A DNA stretch of 64,000 nucleotides from Capnocytophaga sp. ARDL2 (GTDB lineage: Bacteria; Bacteroidota; Bacteroidia; Flavobacteriales; Flavobacteriaceae), in NCBI RefSeq assembly GCF_041530365.1, contig NZ_CP168034.1, positions 1,922,001 to 1,986,000 of the forward strand. Direction: 5' to 3'. Positions 9,561-18,244 of the stretch are shown here, piece by piece; position 1 is the first letter of the stretch, and each line of letters begins with the position of its first letter. Position numbers and translations under genes: made by a program. Under the pieces are notes generated by a model. That model was not told the origin of the DNA. It searched no databases and was given only the letters and a program-made list of their open reading frames with translations.

Positions 9561-10048
9561 AAATACTATTACTATCCGATACACATAGCTACATCGACGA
9601 GCGAATTTTGCACTACGCAACCACCGTTGATGAAATCTGGCACGCAGGCGATATAGGTTCGCTCGAAGTTACCGATGCCTTGCAAAATATCAAACCATTG
9701 GTGGCTGTTTATGGAAATATCGACGATCATTTGGCTCGAGCTGTTTTTAAAAAAGATGAAATTTTTGAACGAGAAGGTGTAAAAATTTTCATGACACACA
9801 TCGGAGCCAACCCTGGAAGATATACCGCAACATTGAAAAAGAAATTACAGACTATAAAACCTCAACTTTTTGTGTGCGGACATTCGCATATTGCCAAAGT
9901 GCAATACGATGCCAGTATGCAGTGTTTGTATGCCAACCCTGGTGCTGTGGGGATTTACGGACATCACAAAGTGCGAACCATGTTCCGATTTGAAATCAAT
10001 CAAGGAAAAATAGAAAATTTTGAAGTTATAGAATTAGGAATAAAATAA
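9557..10048 (+). CDS. YfcE/MJ0936-family metallophosphoesterase
   Basis: A 163-residue single-domain calcineurin-like phosphoesterase. Metal ligands are visible in order: Asp8 and His10 (SDTH), Asp32 (HAGD), Asn54 (YGNIDD), His81 (MTHIG), and His109/His111 (CGHSH). The length is normal for the YfcE/MJ0936 family, which hydrolyses phosphodiesters in vitro. The physiological substrate is unknown. The gene overlaps the preceding flavoprotein gene by 4 bases and shares one base with the following bestrophin gene (TAATG), so translational coupling is likely. Confidence 0.9.
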   Translation: MKILLLSDTHSYIDERILHYATTVDEIWHAGDIGSLEVTDALQNIKPLVAVYGNIDDHLARAVFKKDEIFEREGVKIFMTHIGANPGRYTATLKKKLQTIKPQLFVCGHSHIAKVQYDASMQCLYANPGAVGIYGHHKVRTMFRFEINQGKIENFEVIELGIK

Positions 10049-10929
10049 TGAAAGTTTACAATGCAAAAGATTGGTTTAAATTTATTTTTACCATTCACAA
10101 ATCAGATACCATGCGTAGCCTGTGGCCAAGTATGTTGCTCATAGGAGTATTTTCTACAATCATTGCCTATATCGAAATAGATTACCTTCAACTCAATCAG
10201 ACTTCGGTGTTGAAAAACATTTCCATTATGCACACATCGATTGGTTTTGTGTTGTCGTTGTTGCTTGTATTCCGTACCAATACAGCATACGACCGTTGGT
10301 GGGAAGGTAGAAAAATGTGGGGAAAATTGGTAAATGATTCTCGCAATCTAGCTATGAAATTGACCGTTGTAGTTCCAGAAAATCGCACAGATATTAAAGA
10401 GTTTTTTGCCAATAGAATAAAATTGTTTGCCAAGGTTTTGCATACACATTTGACCAACGAATCGACCAAATACATGCTCGACGAAGACGAACATCCAGAG
10501 TACGATGCTTATTTAAAAGCACAACATCCGCCTACAAAAGTGGTAAGTGAAATGTATACTAAACTGCAAGAAATGAGCAAAGAAGGTATATTATCAGCAG
10601 AAGACAAAATCAACATCAACAACAATTTAAACGGTTTTCTCGATGTGGCAGGTGCTTGTGAACGCATCAAAAATACACCCATCCCGATTGCCTACGCATT
10701 GTTTATCAAAAAGTTTATATTTATTTATGTAGTTACACTACCCATCGGTTATGTGTTTTCTGCAGGATATTTTATTGTACCCTTGGTAATGTTTATTTTT
10801 TATGTGCTTTTGAGTATCGAATTGATTGCCGAAGAAATCGAAGATCCATTCAACGGAGGGACAGATGATTTACCAACAGCAAAAATTGCTCAAAACATTG
10901 GAAAAAATGTAGGAAATTTGTTGAAATAA
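10048..10929 (+). CDS. Bestrophin-family ion channel
   Basis: A 293-residue membrane protein. Hydrophobic segments occur near residues 25-45, 60-76 and 220-260. The diagnostic bestrophin motif FRTNTAYDRWW (about residues 75-85) follows the second helix, and an EIEDPFNG motif near 272-279 matches the acidic cluster that binds Ca in eukaryotic bestrophins. Bacterial homologues form pentameric channels in the inner membrane; some conduct cations rather than chloride. It is the last gene of the operon, starting within the stop of the phosphoesterase gene, and it ends at a strong terminator. Confidence 0.9.
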   Translation: MKVYNAKDWFKFIFTIHKSDTMRSLWPSMLLIGVFSTIIAYIEIDYLQLNQTSVLKNISIMHTSIGFVLSLLLVFRTNTAYDRWWEGRKMWGKLVNDSRNLAMKLTVVVPENRTDIKEFFANRIKLFAKVLHTHLTNESTKYMLDEDEHPEYDAYLKAQHPPTKVVSEMYTKLQEMSKEGILSAEDKININNNLNGFLDVAGACERIKNTPIPIAYALFIKKFIFIYVVTLPIGYVFSAGYFIVPLVMFIFYVLLSIELIAEEIEDPFNGGTDDLPTAKIAQNIGKNVGNLLK

Positions 10930-10955
10930 AAAACGAGGCAATTGCCTCGTTTTTT
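10928..10955 (+). terminator. Bidirectional terminator, bestrophin / ribH
   Basis: A perfect palindrome AAAAACGAGGCAA / TTGCCTCGTTTTT, with T-runs on both strands. It lies between the convergent bestrophin and ribH genes. Confidence 0.92.
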
Positions 10956-10956
10956 A

Positions 10957-11439
10957 TCATTGATTCAACGCTATCATCTTCAAAGCAGCAACTGCGGCTT
11001 CTACTCCTTTATTTCCGTGAGCTCCACCACTTCTATCTCTTGATTGTTGTATATTTTTATCCGTCAATACACAGAAAATTGTAGGAATATCGTATTTGAT
11101 GTTCAAATCTTTGATTCCTTGTGTAACTCCCTCACATACAAAGTCAAAATGTTTGGTTTCGCCTTCAATTACACAACCGATTGCAATCACACAATCCAAT
11201 TGGTAGGTTTCGTGCATTTTTTTACAACCAAAAATCAATTCAAAACTACCTGGCACATCCCATTTGATGATGTTATCTGTCGTAGCACCACAATCCAACA
11301 AAGTTTCTAAAACTCCATTGTATAAACCATTGGTAATTTCGTCATTCCATTCCGAAACTACCACACCAAACTTCAAATCTTTGGCGTTGATTAATTGGTT
11401 TTTGTCGTAATTTGATAAATTTTTATTTGCTGTTGCCAT
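10957..11439 (-). CDS. ribH: 6,7-dimethyl-8-ribityllumazine synthase
   Basis: A 160-residue protein that condenses 5-amino-6-ribitylaminouracil with dihydroxybutanone phosphate in riboflavin synthesis; in the family it usually forms icosahedral or pentameric shells. Family segments seen are FGVVVSEWN (24-32), VPGSFELIF (62-70), the catalytic-histidine segment GETKHFDFV (93-101), and SRDRSGGAHGNKG near the C-terminus. Other rib genes are not nearby. It is convergent with the bestrophin operon and shares its terminator. The TPR gene upstream (11534-12313) ends at its own terminator, so ribH probably has a separate promoter, which I could not place. Confidence 0.97.
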   Translation of the reverse strand: MATANKNLSNYDKNQLINAKDLKFGVVVSEWNDEITNGLYNGVLETLLDCGATTDNIIKWDVPGSFELIFGCKKMHETYQLDCVIAIGCVIEGETKHFDFVCEGVTQGIKDLNIKYDIPTIFCVLTDKNIQQSRDRSGGAHGNKGVEAAVAALKMIALNQ

Positions 11440-11499
11440 GAGGAAATAAATTAAAAAAATTGATAAAAAGGGTGAATGGTTATTCTATTTTGATAAATC

Positions 11500-11525
11500 A
11501 AAAAAGGGCGAATAATTATTCGCCC
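11500..11525 (-). terminator. Terminator of the membrane TPR gene
   Basis: A 10-bp perfect palindrome GGGCGAATAA / TTATTCGCCC with six T residues following on the minus strand, just after the TPR gene. The plus-strand flank CCTACGG makes this one copy of a dispersed repeat also seen at 55756-55780. Confidence 0.75.
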
Positions 11526-11533
11526 CTACGGTA

Positions 11534-12313
11534 TTATTGTGCCAATCCTATATATACATCGATATTCATTGCTTCTACAGACGATTTGTAATTTTCTTCG
11601 ATATCTGTAAAAAATTTCAATGCCTCGGCTTTTTTGTTCAATTCCAACGCTACGATACCTGCTTTGAATGCCCAACGAGGTGCTGTGTATGAATTTCTAG
11701 AAATTCCAGCTGCTTTTGTATAGTATTCCAAGGCATTATCATATTGTTTCAATTCAGAAAATGCATCCCCAATCATTCCCAAAGACATTGATTTTGTGAT
11801 TTCATCATCTGCTTGGAAATTACTCAAATGTTCGATTGCTTTTTTGTAATCTTTCAATTTGTAATATGAAGTTCCAGCGTAGTATTGAGCCAAATTTTCA
11901 GCGTCAGTACCTTTATATGAATCAATTACATTCAAAACTCCCATTTTTCCTTCACCACCTTTCAACACCAAGTTGTACAATGAATCCGCAGATTGAGAAT
12001 TCAACGCTTCTGCAAAATAATTTTGAGCTTGAAACAATTCATTAGCAGCTTCTTCTTGTTTCGGCTCTACAACAAAAGCATTGTATCCAGCCCATCCAGC
12101 TGCAACCAACGCTACACCACCAATACCATAAAAAATAGCTTTAGAATTTCTTGAAAACCATCCTCCTACTTTTGATGCATTGTCGTCTAAAGTATTAAAC
12201 ACTTCAGCTGTTTCGCTATCTTGCTCATTTATTCTCACTTGTTCTTCTAATAATTCTTCTTTTTCTGCCTTTGGTTTTGGCTGTTTGTATCCTCTTTTAT
12301 TATAAGTTGCCAT
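11534..12313 (-). CDS. Membrane-anchored TPR protein (YfgM-like layout)
   Basis: A 259-residue protein. A charged cytoplasmic N-terminus (MATYNKRGYKQPKPK) of about 58 residues is followed by one transmembrane helix (about 59-82) and an external domain of TPR repeats (AQYYAGTSYYKLKDYKKAIE and later units). This single-helix-plus-TPR layout resembles YfgM, which assists periplasmic chaperones at the translocon, but homology is not certain. The start is the ATG at 12313; a TTG two codons upstream is less likely, given the conserved MATYNKRGYK beginning. It is divergent from recF. Confidence 0.8.
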   Translation of the reverse strand: MATYNKRGYKQPKPKAEKEELLEEQVRINEQDSETAEVFNTLDDNASKVGGWFSRNSKAIFYGIGGVALVAAGWAGYNAFVVEPKQEEAANELFQAQNYFAEALNSQSADSLYNLVLKGGEGKMGVLNVIDSYKGTDAENLAQYYAGTSYYKLKDYKKAIEHLSNFQADDEITKSMSLGMIGDAFSELKQYDNALEYYTKAAGISRNSYTAPRWAFKAGIVALELNKKAEALKFFTDIEENYKSSVEAMNIDVYIGLAQ

Positions 12314-12335
12314 AATCAATTATTTTTTTGAATTG

Positions 12336-12343
12336 CAAAAATA
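12336..12343 (-). promoter_or_regulatory. Predicted -7 box for the membrane TPR gene
   Basis: The minus strand reads TATTTTTG (TANNTTTG), 23 bases before the ATG at 12313. Confidence 0.5.
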
Positions 12344-12396
12344 AAATTTTTCTCAATACAATAAAGTTTATTTTAAGAATATTTTTCAGAAATTTG

Positions 12397-12404
12397 CATC
12401 TTTG
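12397..12404 (+). promoter_or_regulatory. Possible -7 box for recF
   Basis: CATCTTTG matches seven of eight positions of TANNTTTG and ends 11 bases before the recF ATG, implying a very short leader. Confidence 0.4.
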
Positions 12405-12415
12405 AATAAAATAAA

Positions 12416-13498
12416 ATGTATTTAAACGGGCTACATATTGTAAATTTTAAAAACATCTCACAAAAATCGTTTTCTTTTCCTAAGAAAATCAATTGTTTTG
12501 TGGGAAAAAACGGTATGGGAAAAACCAACATTCTCGATGCTATTTACTATCTTTCACAAGGTAAGAGTTATTTCAATAGTGTTGCTCAGCAAAACATAAA
12601 ACACGAAGAAGATTTCTTTTTATTGGACGGACATTTTGTAAAAAACGATGCAAACGAACACATTGTTTGCAGTATAAAAAAAGGCAATAAAAAGAACCTA
12701 AAACGCAACGGAAAGGCATATACCAAATTTTCCGAACACATCGGTTTGATTCCCTTGGTGATAATCTCTCCTGCTGATCAGGATTTGATTTTGGAAGGTA
12801 GTGAAACACGAAGAAAATTTATTGATTCAGTTATTTCTCAACAAGATAGCGTATATTTACAACAATTAATTACATATCAAAAAATCATTTCTCAGCGAAA
12901 CGCCTTGTTGAAAAATTTTTATCTTTCCAATTCATTTGATTTATCAACATTGGAAATTTACAACCAGCAACTAATACCTTTAGCCGAACATATTCACAAT
13001 AAGCGAAAGATTTTTTTAGATGAATTTTCTCAAGTTTTTTTGGAATATTATCAACAAATTTCAGGCAATCTCGAGCAGGTTTCGATACGATACGAAAGTG
13101 CGTTACATACAGATTCGATGAGTGATTTATTGGCACTGTATTTATCCAAAGACCGAGCCTTGCAATACACTAGTCAAGGTATTCACAAAGACGATTTGGT
13201 ATTTGAAATCAACGGTTATCCAATAAAAAAGTTTGGTTCGCAAGGACAGCAAAAATCTTTTTTGATTGCGTTGAAATTGGCTCAATTCGACTTTTTGAAA
13301 AAACAAAGCGGAATATTGCCAATTTTGCTTTTTGATGACATATTCGATAAATTGGACAGTTCGCGAGTACAACAAATCATTCAAATGGTCAATCAAGAGC
13401 GATTTGGGCAGTTGTTTATCACCGACACCCATTTAGACCGCACCGAAGAAATTGTACAATCTACCGATTTGGATTACGAGATTTTTGAGATAAAATAA
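12416..13498 (+). CDS. recF: DNA replication and repair protein RecF
   Basis: A 360-residue SMC-like ABC ATPase that loads RecA at gaps in single-stranded DNA through RecFOR. Walker [10 protein letters not shown] is at 30-38, the ABC signature region [16 protein letters not shown] near 272, and Walker [13 protein letters not shown] near 303. The length is normal. It opens a rightward cluster recF-murB-glycosyltransferase-sigma factor with small gaps, and is divergent from a TPR gene. recF is not beside dnaA/dnaN here, so this is not the replication-origin arrangement. Confidence 0.96.
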   Translation: MYLNGLHIVNFKNISQKSFSFPKKINCFVGKNGMGKTNILDAIYYLSQGKSYFNSVAQQNIKHEEDFFLLDGHFVKNDANEHIVCSIKKGNKKNLKRNGKAYTKFSEHIGLIPLVIISPADQDLILEGSETRRKFIDSVISQQDSVYLQQLITYQKIISQRNALLKNFYLSNSFDLSTLEIYNQQLIPLAEHIHNKRKIFLDEFSQVFLEYYQQISGNLEQVSIRYESALHTDSMSDLLALYLSKDRALQYTSQGIHKDDLVFEINGYPIKKFGSQGQQKSFLIALKLAQFDFLKKQSGILPILLFDDIFDKLDSSRVQQIIQMVNQERFGQLFITDTHLDRTEEIVQSTDLDYEIFEIK

Positions 13499-13505
13499 AA
13501 ACCCT

Positions 13506-14519
13506 ATGACCCACTACCCTATTTCACTAAAAAAATACAACACCTTTGGTATAGATGCCTATGCAAAGCATTTGGTAGAAGCAAATACTGAGGAAGACAT
13601 CATTGCTTTCTTTGAAAACAAGCCTAAAAATAAAGAGTTTTTGATTCTAAATGGCGGTAGCAATATACTCATTACCAAAAATATCGATGCTTGGATATTG
13701 AAAATCAACTTGAAAGGTATCGAAATCGTTGAGGAAAACGACAATGAAGTCGTAGTACGAGTGTTGGCTGGTGAAAACTGGCACGATTTCGTTTTGCACA
13801 GCATCGAAAACAATTGGGGGGGATTGGAAAATTTATCGCTCATCCCTGGTAATGTGGGTTCGTGTCCGATTCAAAATATTGGTGCATATGGCGTGGAAGT
13901 AAAAGATGTCATCACTACTGTAGAATCCTTAAATATCTACACTTTACAAAAACACATTTTTACAAACGAAGATTGTAAATTTGGTTACAGAGATTCGATT
14001 TTCAAAAATGAACAAAAGGGAAAATTTGTCCTAACAGCGGTTTCTTTTCGCTTGAAAAAAGCTCCCCATCAATTGAAAACTTCGTATGGTGTGATTGAAA
14101 GCGAATTGCAAAAAAACAACATTTCTCAACCGACGATAAAAGACATTAGCAATGCGGTAATTGCAATTAGAAATTCAAAATTGCCTAATCCGAGAGAAAT
14201 TGGAAACGGTGGAAGTTTTTTCAAAAATCCAGTAATTGGTAAAGAGCGATTTGAGCAATTTATCGCTCAAAATCCAGAAGCACCGCATTATATTGTAGAT
14301 AAACTTCACATCAAAATTCCTGCGGGTTGGCTTATCGAACAAGCTGGAATGAAAGGCTACCGCAAAGGCGATGCAGGGGTGCATACAAAACAAGCCTTGG
14401 TGTTGGTCAACTATGGAAACGCTACTGGAAATGACATTTTGGAAGTTGCTTATGAAGTACAAAATCGCGTGTTTGAAAAATTTCAAATTACCATCGAACC
14501 CGAAGTAAACATTATCTAA
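13506..14519 (+). CDS. murB: UDP-N-acetylenolpyruvoylglucosamine reductase
   Basis: A 337-residue FAD enzyme that makes UDP-MurNAc, the second committed step of peptidoglycan precursor synthesis, in the cytoplasm. Seen are the FAD-binding segment NGGSNILI (about 49-56), IPGNVGSCPIQNIGAYGVE (about 113-131), the catalytic-serine segment GNGGSFFKNP (about 237-246) and C-terminal MurB-type residues AGWLIEQAGMKG. The length fits the type I enzyme. It follows recF by 7 bases. The downstream glycosyltransferase gene starts 16 bases after its stop. Confidence 0.97.
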   Translation: MTHYPISLKKYNTFGIDAYAKHLVEANTEEDIIAFFENKPKNKEFLILNGGSNILITKNIDAWILKINLKGIEIVEENDNEVVVRVLAGENWHDFVLHSIENNWGGLENLSLIPGNVGSCPIQNIGAYGVEVKDVITTVESLNIYTLQKHIFTNEDCKFGYRDSIFKNEQKGKFVLTAVSFRLKKAPHQLKTSYGVIESELQKNNISQPTIKDISNAVIAIRNSKLPNPREIGNGGSFFKNPVIGKERFEQFIAQNPEAPHYIVDKLHIKIPAGWLIEQAGMKGYRKGDAGVHTKQALVLVNYGNATGNDILEVAYEVQNRVFEKFQITIEPEVNII

Positions 14520-14535
14520 TATTCAGTTTTTGTGT

Positions 14536-15627
14536 ATGATACAAAACTACTTTTTATATATTTTTATCGGAATTACGCTACTACAAATACTGTTTTTTTG
14601 CATTGTATTTGGCAAAACTGTCTTTACAAAAAAGAAAGCCTTACCTCCCAAACGCATTCCTATTTCGGTATTGGTGTATGTAAAAAACAACAAGAATACC
14701 TTTATCCGATTGATGTCTCAATTGGAAACTCAGCAATACCACAATTTTGAAATTGTCCTTGTTATGCACACGATATCAGAAGAGATGATTCAAGTGTGCC
14801 GTGAATTTGCCGTTATGTACGAAAATGTTCGTTTGGCAAATCTTACCAACGACACTTTGTATAATTGCAGCAAATCATACATTACTGGAATAGCGGTAAA
14901 AGCAGCAAACAACAAACATATTTTACTGATAGACAGTGACCAAACTATCACATCCGATCAATGGATATGGCAAATGAGTGCCAATTTTACCATGAAAAAA
15001 AATGTGGTCATCGGTATGAGTCATTGGAAAAAAGAAAAGGGAATATTCAACAAATGGTTGCGTTTTCAACAACAATGGGAATGGATACAAAATCTTTCCT
15101 TTTCAAGAATTTGTAATCCATTTAGTTTGTATCCACAAAACCTTGGATTTCAAATCGAAAACATTTACGATAAATATAGCAACATCGATTTGAAAACAAG
15201 AGAATATTTAGGAAATGAGTTACTTTTCCCAGAATTTGCGCAAAAATCAAATACTTTTTGGTGTGAATTGCCTATTGTTTCCCTAGAAACCCCCGCACCA
15301 AAAAATAGAAAAGAGTGGAATTTTCAAAAGAAACAACAATATTTTCAAAAGAACCGACAATCGTGGGGAACAAATATTTTTAGCTTTTTACATTTAAATT
15401 CGATAATATTGTCGTATCTTGTAACACCGATTGCAATTTTGCTATTTCCTCAATATATTATCGAAATTGCGAGTTGTTTTGTAGCATTTTGGGCAATCAG
15501 ATGGATGTATTTTTCCATATATTTCAACAAAATTAATCAAAAAGATTTAAAAATATGGTATCCTTTTTTTGAAATTTCTTGGTTGATAGGCAATATCAAA
15601 TGGTTTCCTTATACATTAAAGAAATAA
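14536..15627 (+). CDS. Membrane-associated family 2 glycosyltransferase
   Basis: A 363-residue protein. An N-terminal transmembrane helix (about 3-24) precedes a GT2-like domain starting IPISVLVYVKNN. A DSDQ motif (LLIDSDQTI, about 133-141) is in the DXD position, and two or three hydrophobic helices lie at the C-terminus (from about 285). The usual QXXRW motif is not obvious, although a QQQWEW segment is present. The start is the ATG at 14536; a TTG two codons upstream is discounted. It probably acts on envelope glycans or lipids, but donor and acceptor are unknown. It is followed after 6 bases by an ECF sigma gene, an unusual partner. Confidence 0.8.
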   Translation: MIQNYFLYIFIGITLLQILFFCIVFGKTVFTKKKALPPKRIPISVLVYVKNNKNTFIRLMSQLETQQYHNFEIVLVMHTISEEMIQVCREFAVMYENVRLANLTNDTLYNCSKSYITGIAVKAANNKHILLIDSDQTITSDQWIWQMSANFTMKKNVVIGMSHWKKEKGIFNKWLRFQQQWEWIQNLSFSRICNPFSLYPQNLGFQIENIYDKYSNIDLKTREYLGNELLFPEFAQKSNTFWCELPIVSLETPAPKNRKEWNFQKKQQYFQKNRQSWGTNIFSFLHLNSIILSYLVTPIAILLFPQYIIEIASCFVAFWAIRWMYFSIYFNKINQKDLKIWYPFFEISWLIGNIKWFPYTLKK

Positions 15628-15633
15628 GCAAGA

Positions 15634-16161
15634 ATGAAAAACAATATTTTACATTTAATTTCAGATGCTCTAAAAGGAGATCAAACAGCATACACCAAAA
15701 TTCACGAATTATACTATAAAGAGGTCTATCTTTATATTCTAAAAAAATCCATGAATGAGGAGGAAGCTCACGATATTTCTATGCTGGCTTTTGAAAAAGC
15801 TTTTGAAAAACTGAACACCTACAAGTCTGAATATAAGTTTAGTACTTGGTTGATTACCATTGCCAAAAATTTCTACATTGACAGTTTGAAGCGAAAAGAA
15901 AAAGAATCATTTATCGAAATTGAAAACGAAGACAATGTTTTGATAAATTTTGCTGAATCTGATGATTGTATCGAAGACGAATTGATTTACGAACAAAAAT
16001 TAGCAGAATTAAAGCAGCATATCAAAGAATTAAAACCACAATATCAGCAAATTATCGAATTGAGGTATTTTCACGAAAAATCATATCAAGAAATTGCCGA
16101 CATCATCGACGAACCGCTCAACAATGTAAAAGTAAAATTACTTAGGGCTAAAAAGCTCTGA
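15634..16161 (+). CDS. ECF-type RNA polymerase sigma factor
   Basis: A 175-residue sigma-70-family protein. Region 2 is seen around residues 10-90 (AHDISMLAFEKAFEKL, FSTWLITIAKNFYIDSLKRK), and region 4 lies near the C-terminus (LKPQYQQIIELRYFHEKSYQEIADII). It would direct RNA polymerase to its own promoter set. No anti-sigma gene is adjacent: the upstream neighbour is a glycosyltransferase and the downstream one is convergent. Its regulation is therefore not evident from context. Confidence 0.92.
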   Translation: MKNNILHLISDALKGDQTAYTKIHELYYKEVYLYILKKSMNEEEAHDISMLAFEKAFEKLNTYKSEYKFSTWLITIAKNFYIDSLKRKEKESFIEIENEDNVLINFAESDDCIEDELIYEQKLAELKQHIKELKPQYQQIIELRYFHEKSYQEIADIIDEPLNNVKVKLLRAKKL

Positions 16162-16182
16162 CACAAAGGATATTGAAAGAAT

Positions 16183-16216
16183 AAAAAATCATTTAACTGT
16201 TGTTAAATGATTTTTT
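16183..16216 (+). terminator. Bidirectional terminator inside the nlpC 3' end
   Basis: A long stem AAAAAATCATTTAAC / GTTAAATGATTTTTT with a 4-base loop. Its right arm covers the last codons and stop of the convergent NlpC/P60 gene (stop at 16203-16205). Confidence 0.9.
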
Positions 16217-16961
16217 TTATAACACGCAATTTGTGAGTATGTCTTCCCGAATCTACATTCAATATTCCTAAATGATCCAAACGGTCTATTCTTACTTTTC
16301 CATGTGCATGAATAATATGATTGTCTTGCATAATCATTCCCACGTGGACAATTCTACCTTCTTCATTGTCAAAAAAGGCTAAATCCCCCACTTCACTTTC
16401 TTCGATAAAACTCAACGGCTCACCTATTTTTGCTTGATCACAAGCATCACGAGGAATAAAATATCCAGACAAGCGATACACCATTTGAGTAAAACCAGAA
16501 CAATCGATACCAAAAGGGGTTTTTCCTCCCCACAAATAAGGTGCTTCCAAATACATAAAAGCTGTTTGCAACAATTGTTCTCTCGTTTTTATACCAGTTG
16601 TAGGTTCGCCTTCAAAAATAAATTGTTCAGGATTTAAGTCTTTGTTTTGCATAAAAGACAATTCTGCTCCTAAAGGAACACTCAAGGCTCTTTTGTTATT
16701 GGAAACATATTCAATAAAACCTGAATTGAAAATTTTAGGTAAATGACTAATGCTATAAAAATTATGTTCAGAAATTTCTAAATACTGCTTATTATCGATC
16801 CAACCATGATATTGATCGGTTTGCAAACGAATATACGACCATTTTTCGCGTTTTTCTATAATTTCAAAAACTTCTCCAAACAAAACTTGAGAAATCATTT
16901 CGCTTTTGTCAGAGGCTTCTGCTCTCAAGGCTACAATTGATAAATTACAAATGGCATACAT
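16203..16961 (-). CDS. SH3b + NlpC/P60 peptidoglycan endopeptidase
   Basis: A 252-residue protein. The N-terminal half carries SH3b-like segments (residues about 5-62 and 75-120). The C-terminal half is an NlpC/P60 cysteine peptidase with Cys154 in GIDCSGF, His206 in VHVGM and a third polar site near HAHG (about 217). The layout resembles gamma-D-glutamyl-L-diamino acid endopeptidases such as YkfC. I see no signal peptide, so it may act on muropeptides in the cytoplasm during recycling rather than on the wall. It is divergent from an outer-membrane protein gene and shares its terminator with the convergent sigma factor. Confidence 0.9.
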   Translation of the reverse strand: MYAICNLSIVALRAEASDKSEMISQVLFGEVFEIIEKREKWSYIRLQTDQYHGWIDNKQYLEISEHNFYSISHLPKIFNSGFIEYVSNNKRALSVPLGAELSFMQNKDLNPEQFIFEGEPTTGIKTREQLLQTAFMYLEAPYLWGGKTPFGIDCSGFTQMVYRLSGYFIPRDACDQAKIGEPLSFIEESEVGDLAFFDNEEGRIVHVGMIMQDNHIIHAHGKVRIDRLDHLGILNVDSGRHTHKLRVIKKII

Positions 16962-16984
16962 AGTTTCTACTAAAGACTTTTTTG

Positions 16985-16992
16985 CAAATTTA
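16985..16992 (-). promoter_or_regulatory. Predicted -7 box for the NlpC/P60 gene
   Basis: The minus strand reads TAAATTTG (TANNTTTG), 24 bases before the ATG. It is one half of a divergent promoter region with 17008-17038. Confidence 0.5.
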
Positions 16993-17007
16993 CATTTTTA
17001 TTTTTAT

Positions 17008-17038
17008 TTTGAAATCATCAGATTTTTAGATAATTTCG
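17008..17038 (+). promoter_or_regulatory. Predicted promoter, TTTG-N19-TAATTTCG
   Basis: A TTTG box, exactly 19 bases, then TAATTTCG (seven of eight positions of TANNTTTG). It lies 24 bases before the small barrel gene at 17062. Confidence 0.6.
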
Positions 17039-17061
17039 CGTATTAGCACAAAATAAATAGT

Positions 17062-17532
17062 ATGTTGAAAAAATTATGTATGCTTTCAATGTTGATAGTT
17101 TCTTCATTGACTGCTTTTGCACAAGAAAAAAGTCAATTGACTGAAAATGCAATTGGTATAAAAATCAGTATGTTAGGATATATTCCAGAAATTTCATATC
17201 AAAGAGTTTTATCCAACGAAAATAGATTGGATGTAAATGTGGCATTTATGAAAATAGATGAAAACAAATATGTAAATATATATGGTACCTACCAATGGTA
17301 TTGGAGTTTGGACAACAATTTTTATTGGTATGCAGGTGCTGGAGGAGGATTGACTTCTGGAAATACAATTGAAAATGAATCAAAAGTTTATCCAAGTATT
17401 CACGGTATTGTAGGAGTTGAACACAATTTTAAAGCTCCTTTGCAAATTTTTGGAGAGTTTAGACCAGAAACATACTTGGGAAGCGAGCATTTTTTTCCAC
17501 ATATAAACATAGGTGCTCGTTATAGATTTTAA
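17062..17532 (+). CDS. Small outer-membrane beta-barrel protein
   Basis: A 156-residue protein with a clear signal peptide (1-20, ending FAQ). The mature part has alternating strands rich in aromatic residues (WYWSLDNNFYWYAGAGGG) and ends in ...ARYRF, a terminal aromatic consistent with outer-membrane insertion. The size suggests an eight-stranded barrel. The function is unknown. The next gene starts 19 bases after its stop and is likely cotranscribed. Confidence 0.75.
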   Translation: MLKKLCMLSMLIVSSLTAFAQEKSQLTENAIGIKISMLGYIPEISYQRVLSNENRLDVNVAFMKIDENKYVNIYGTYQWYWSLDNNFYWYAGAGGGLTSGNTIENESKVYPSIHGIVGVEHNFKAPLQIFGEFRPETYLGSEHFFPHINIGARYRF

Positions 17533-17551
17533 TTTTTATAAGAAATATTTT

Positions 17552-18094
17552 ATGATATCAGGAGAAAAAGTAGATTGGGCAGATGTTGGTATTATCGCAG
17601 CTGTTTTATTGTTGATTGTGGTTTTGTTTTATTTGATGAATCGCAAGCAAATTGCTAAAGACCAATGGATGGAAAAACAAAGACAACAAGGCTTTCCTTT
17701 GCAAAATGCCCCACAAAAAAAAGCAAATACTACCGTGTTGAATGCTTATGAAAGAATGATGGTATTTTTAGATAGAATTGAGGTAAACAAATTGGCTCAA
17801 AGAGTGCAACCTATTTCTTCTAAAAAAGGAGATTATGCCAATTTTTTGATACAGCATATCGATCAAGAATTTGATTTTAATTTGTCGCAACAGTTGTACA
17901 TCAGCGAAGAGGCTTGGGCGTTGATACTCACAGCCAAAAACACCTCTATTCAGCTGATTTTAAAGAATAGTTTACCAACAACAGTTGAAACTGCTTTTGA
18001 TTTACAAAGAAATTTACTTCAACACAAAGACAATTCCTCTGTAATTCAAATTGCAAAAAATCGTTTGAAACAAGAGATTTCATTGATGTTGTAG
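17552..18094 (+). CDS. Single-helix membrane protein, unknown function
   Basis: A 180-residue protein starting at the ATG at 17552 (MISGEKVDWADVG). An earlier in-frame start would overlap the preceding gene and push the helix inward. One transmembrane helix spans about residues 12-31, followed by a soluble domain that is mostly predicted helical (NAYERMMVFLDRIEVNKLAQRV). I recognise it only as a conserved-looking Flavobacteriia protein. No catalytic motif is visible. Confidence 0.65.
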   Translation: MISGEKVDWADVGIIAAVLLLIVVLFYLMNRKQIAKDQWMEKQRQQGFPLQNAPQKKANTTVLNAYERMMVFLDRIEVNKLAQRVQPISSKKGDYANFLIQHIDQEFDFNLSQQLYISEEAWALILTAKNTSIQLILKNSLPTTVETAFDLQRNLLQHKDNSSVIQIAKNRLKQEISLML

Positions 18095-18099
18095 ATTTT

Positions 18100-18236
18100 T
18101 CAGGTTTCAAGTTTTAGGATACAAGTTTAACTTCGTTCAGTCGGCTTTGCCTCGTGTCAGGTTTCTGGTTTTGAAACTTGAAACAAAAAAGAAATGAAAC
18201 AAATCAAACTTGAAACGCCCGATGGGCATTAAACAA
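18100..18236. repeat. Degenerate inverted repeats of GTTTCAAGTTT type
   Basis: Several copies of CAGGTTTCAAGTTT-like sequence in one orientation and GAAACTTGAAAC in the other, interrupted by GTTCAGTCGGCTTTGCCTCG. They fill the gap before recG. The appearance is of an old dispersed intergenic repeat. Confidence 0.55.
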
Positions 18237-18244
18237 AAAATTCT

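Noticed and set aside
12416..13498. recF as a marker of the replication origin
   Set aside because: Neither dnaA, dnaN, gyrB nor a cluster of DnaA boxes is present; recF is elsewhere in many Bacteroidota.
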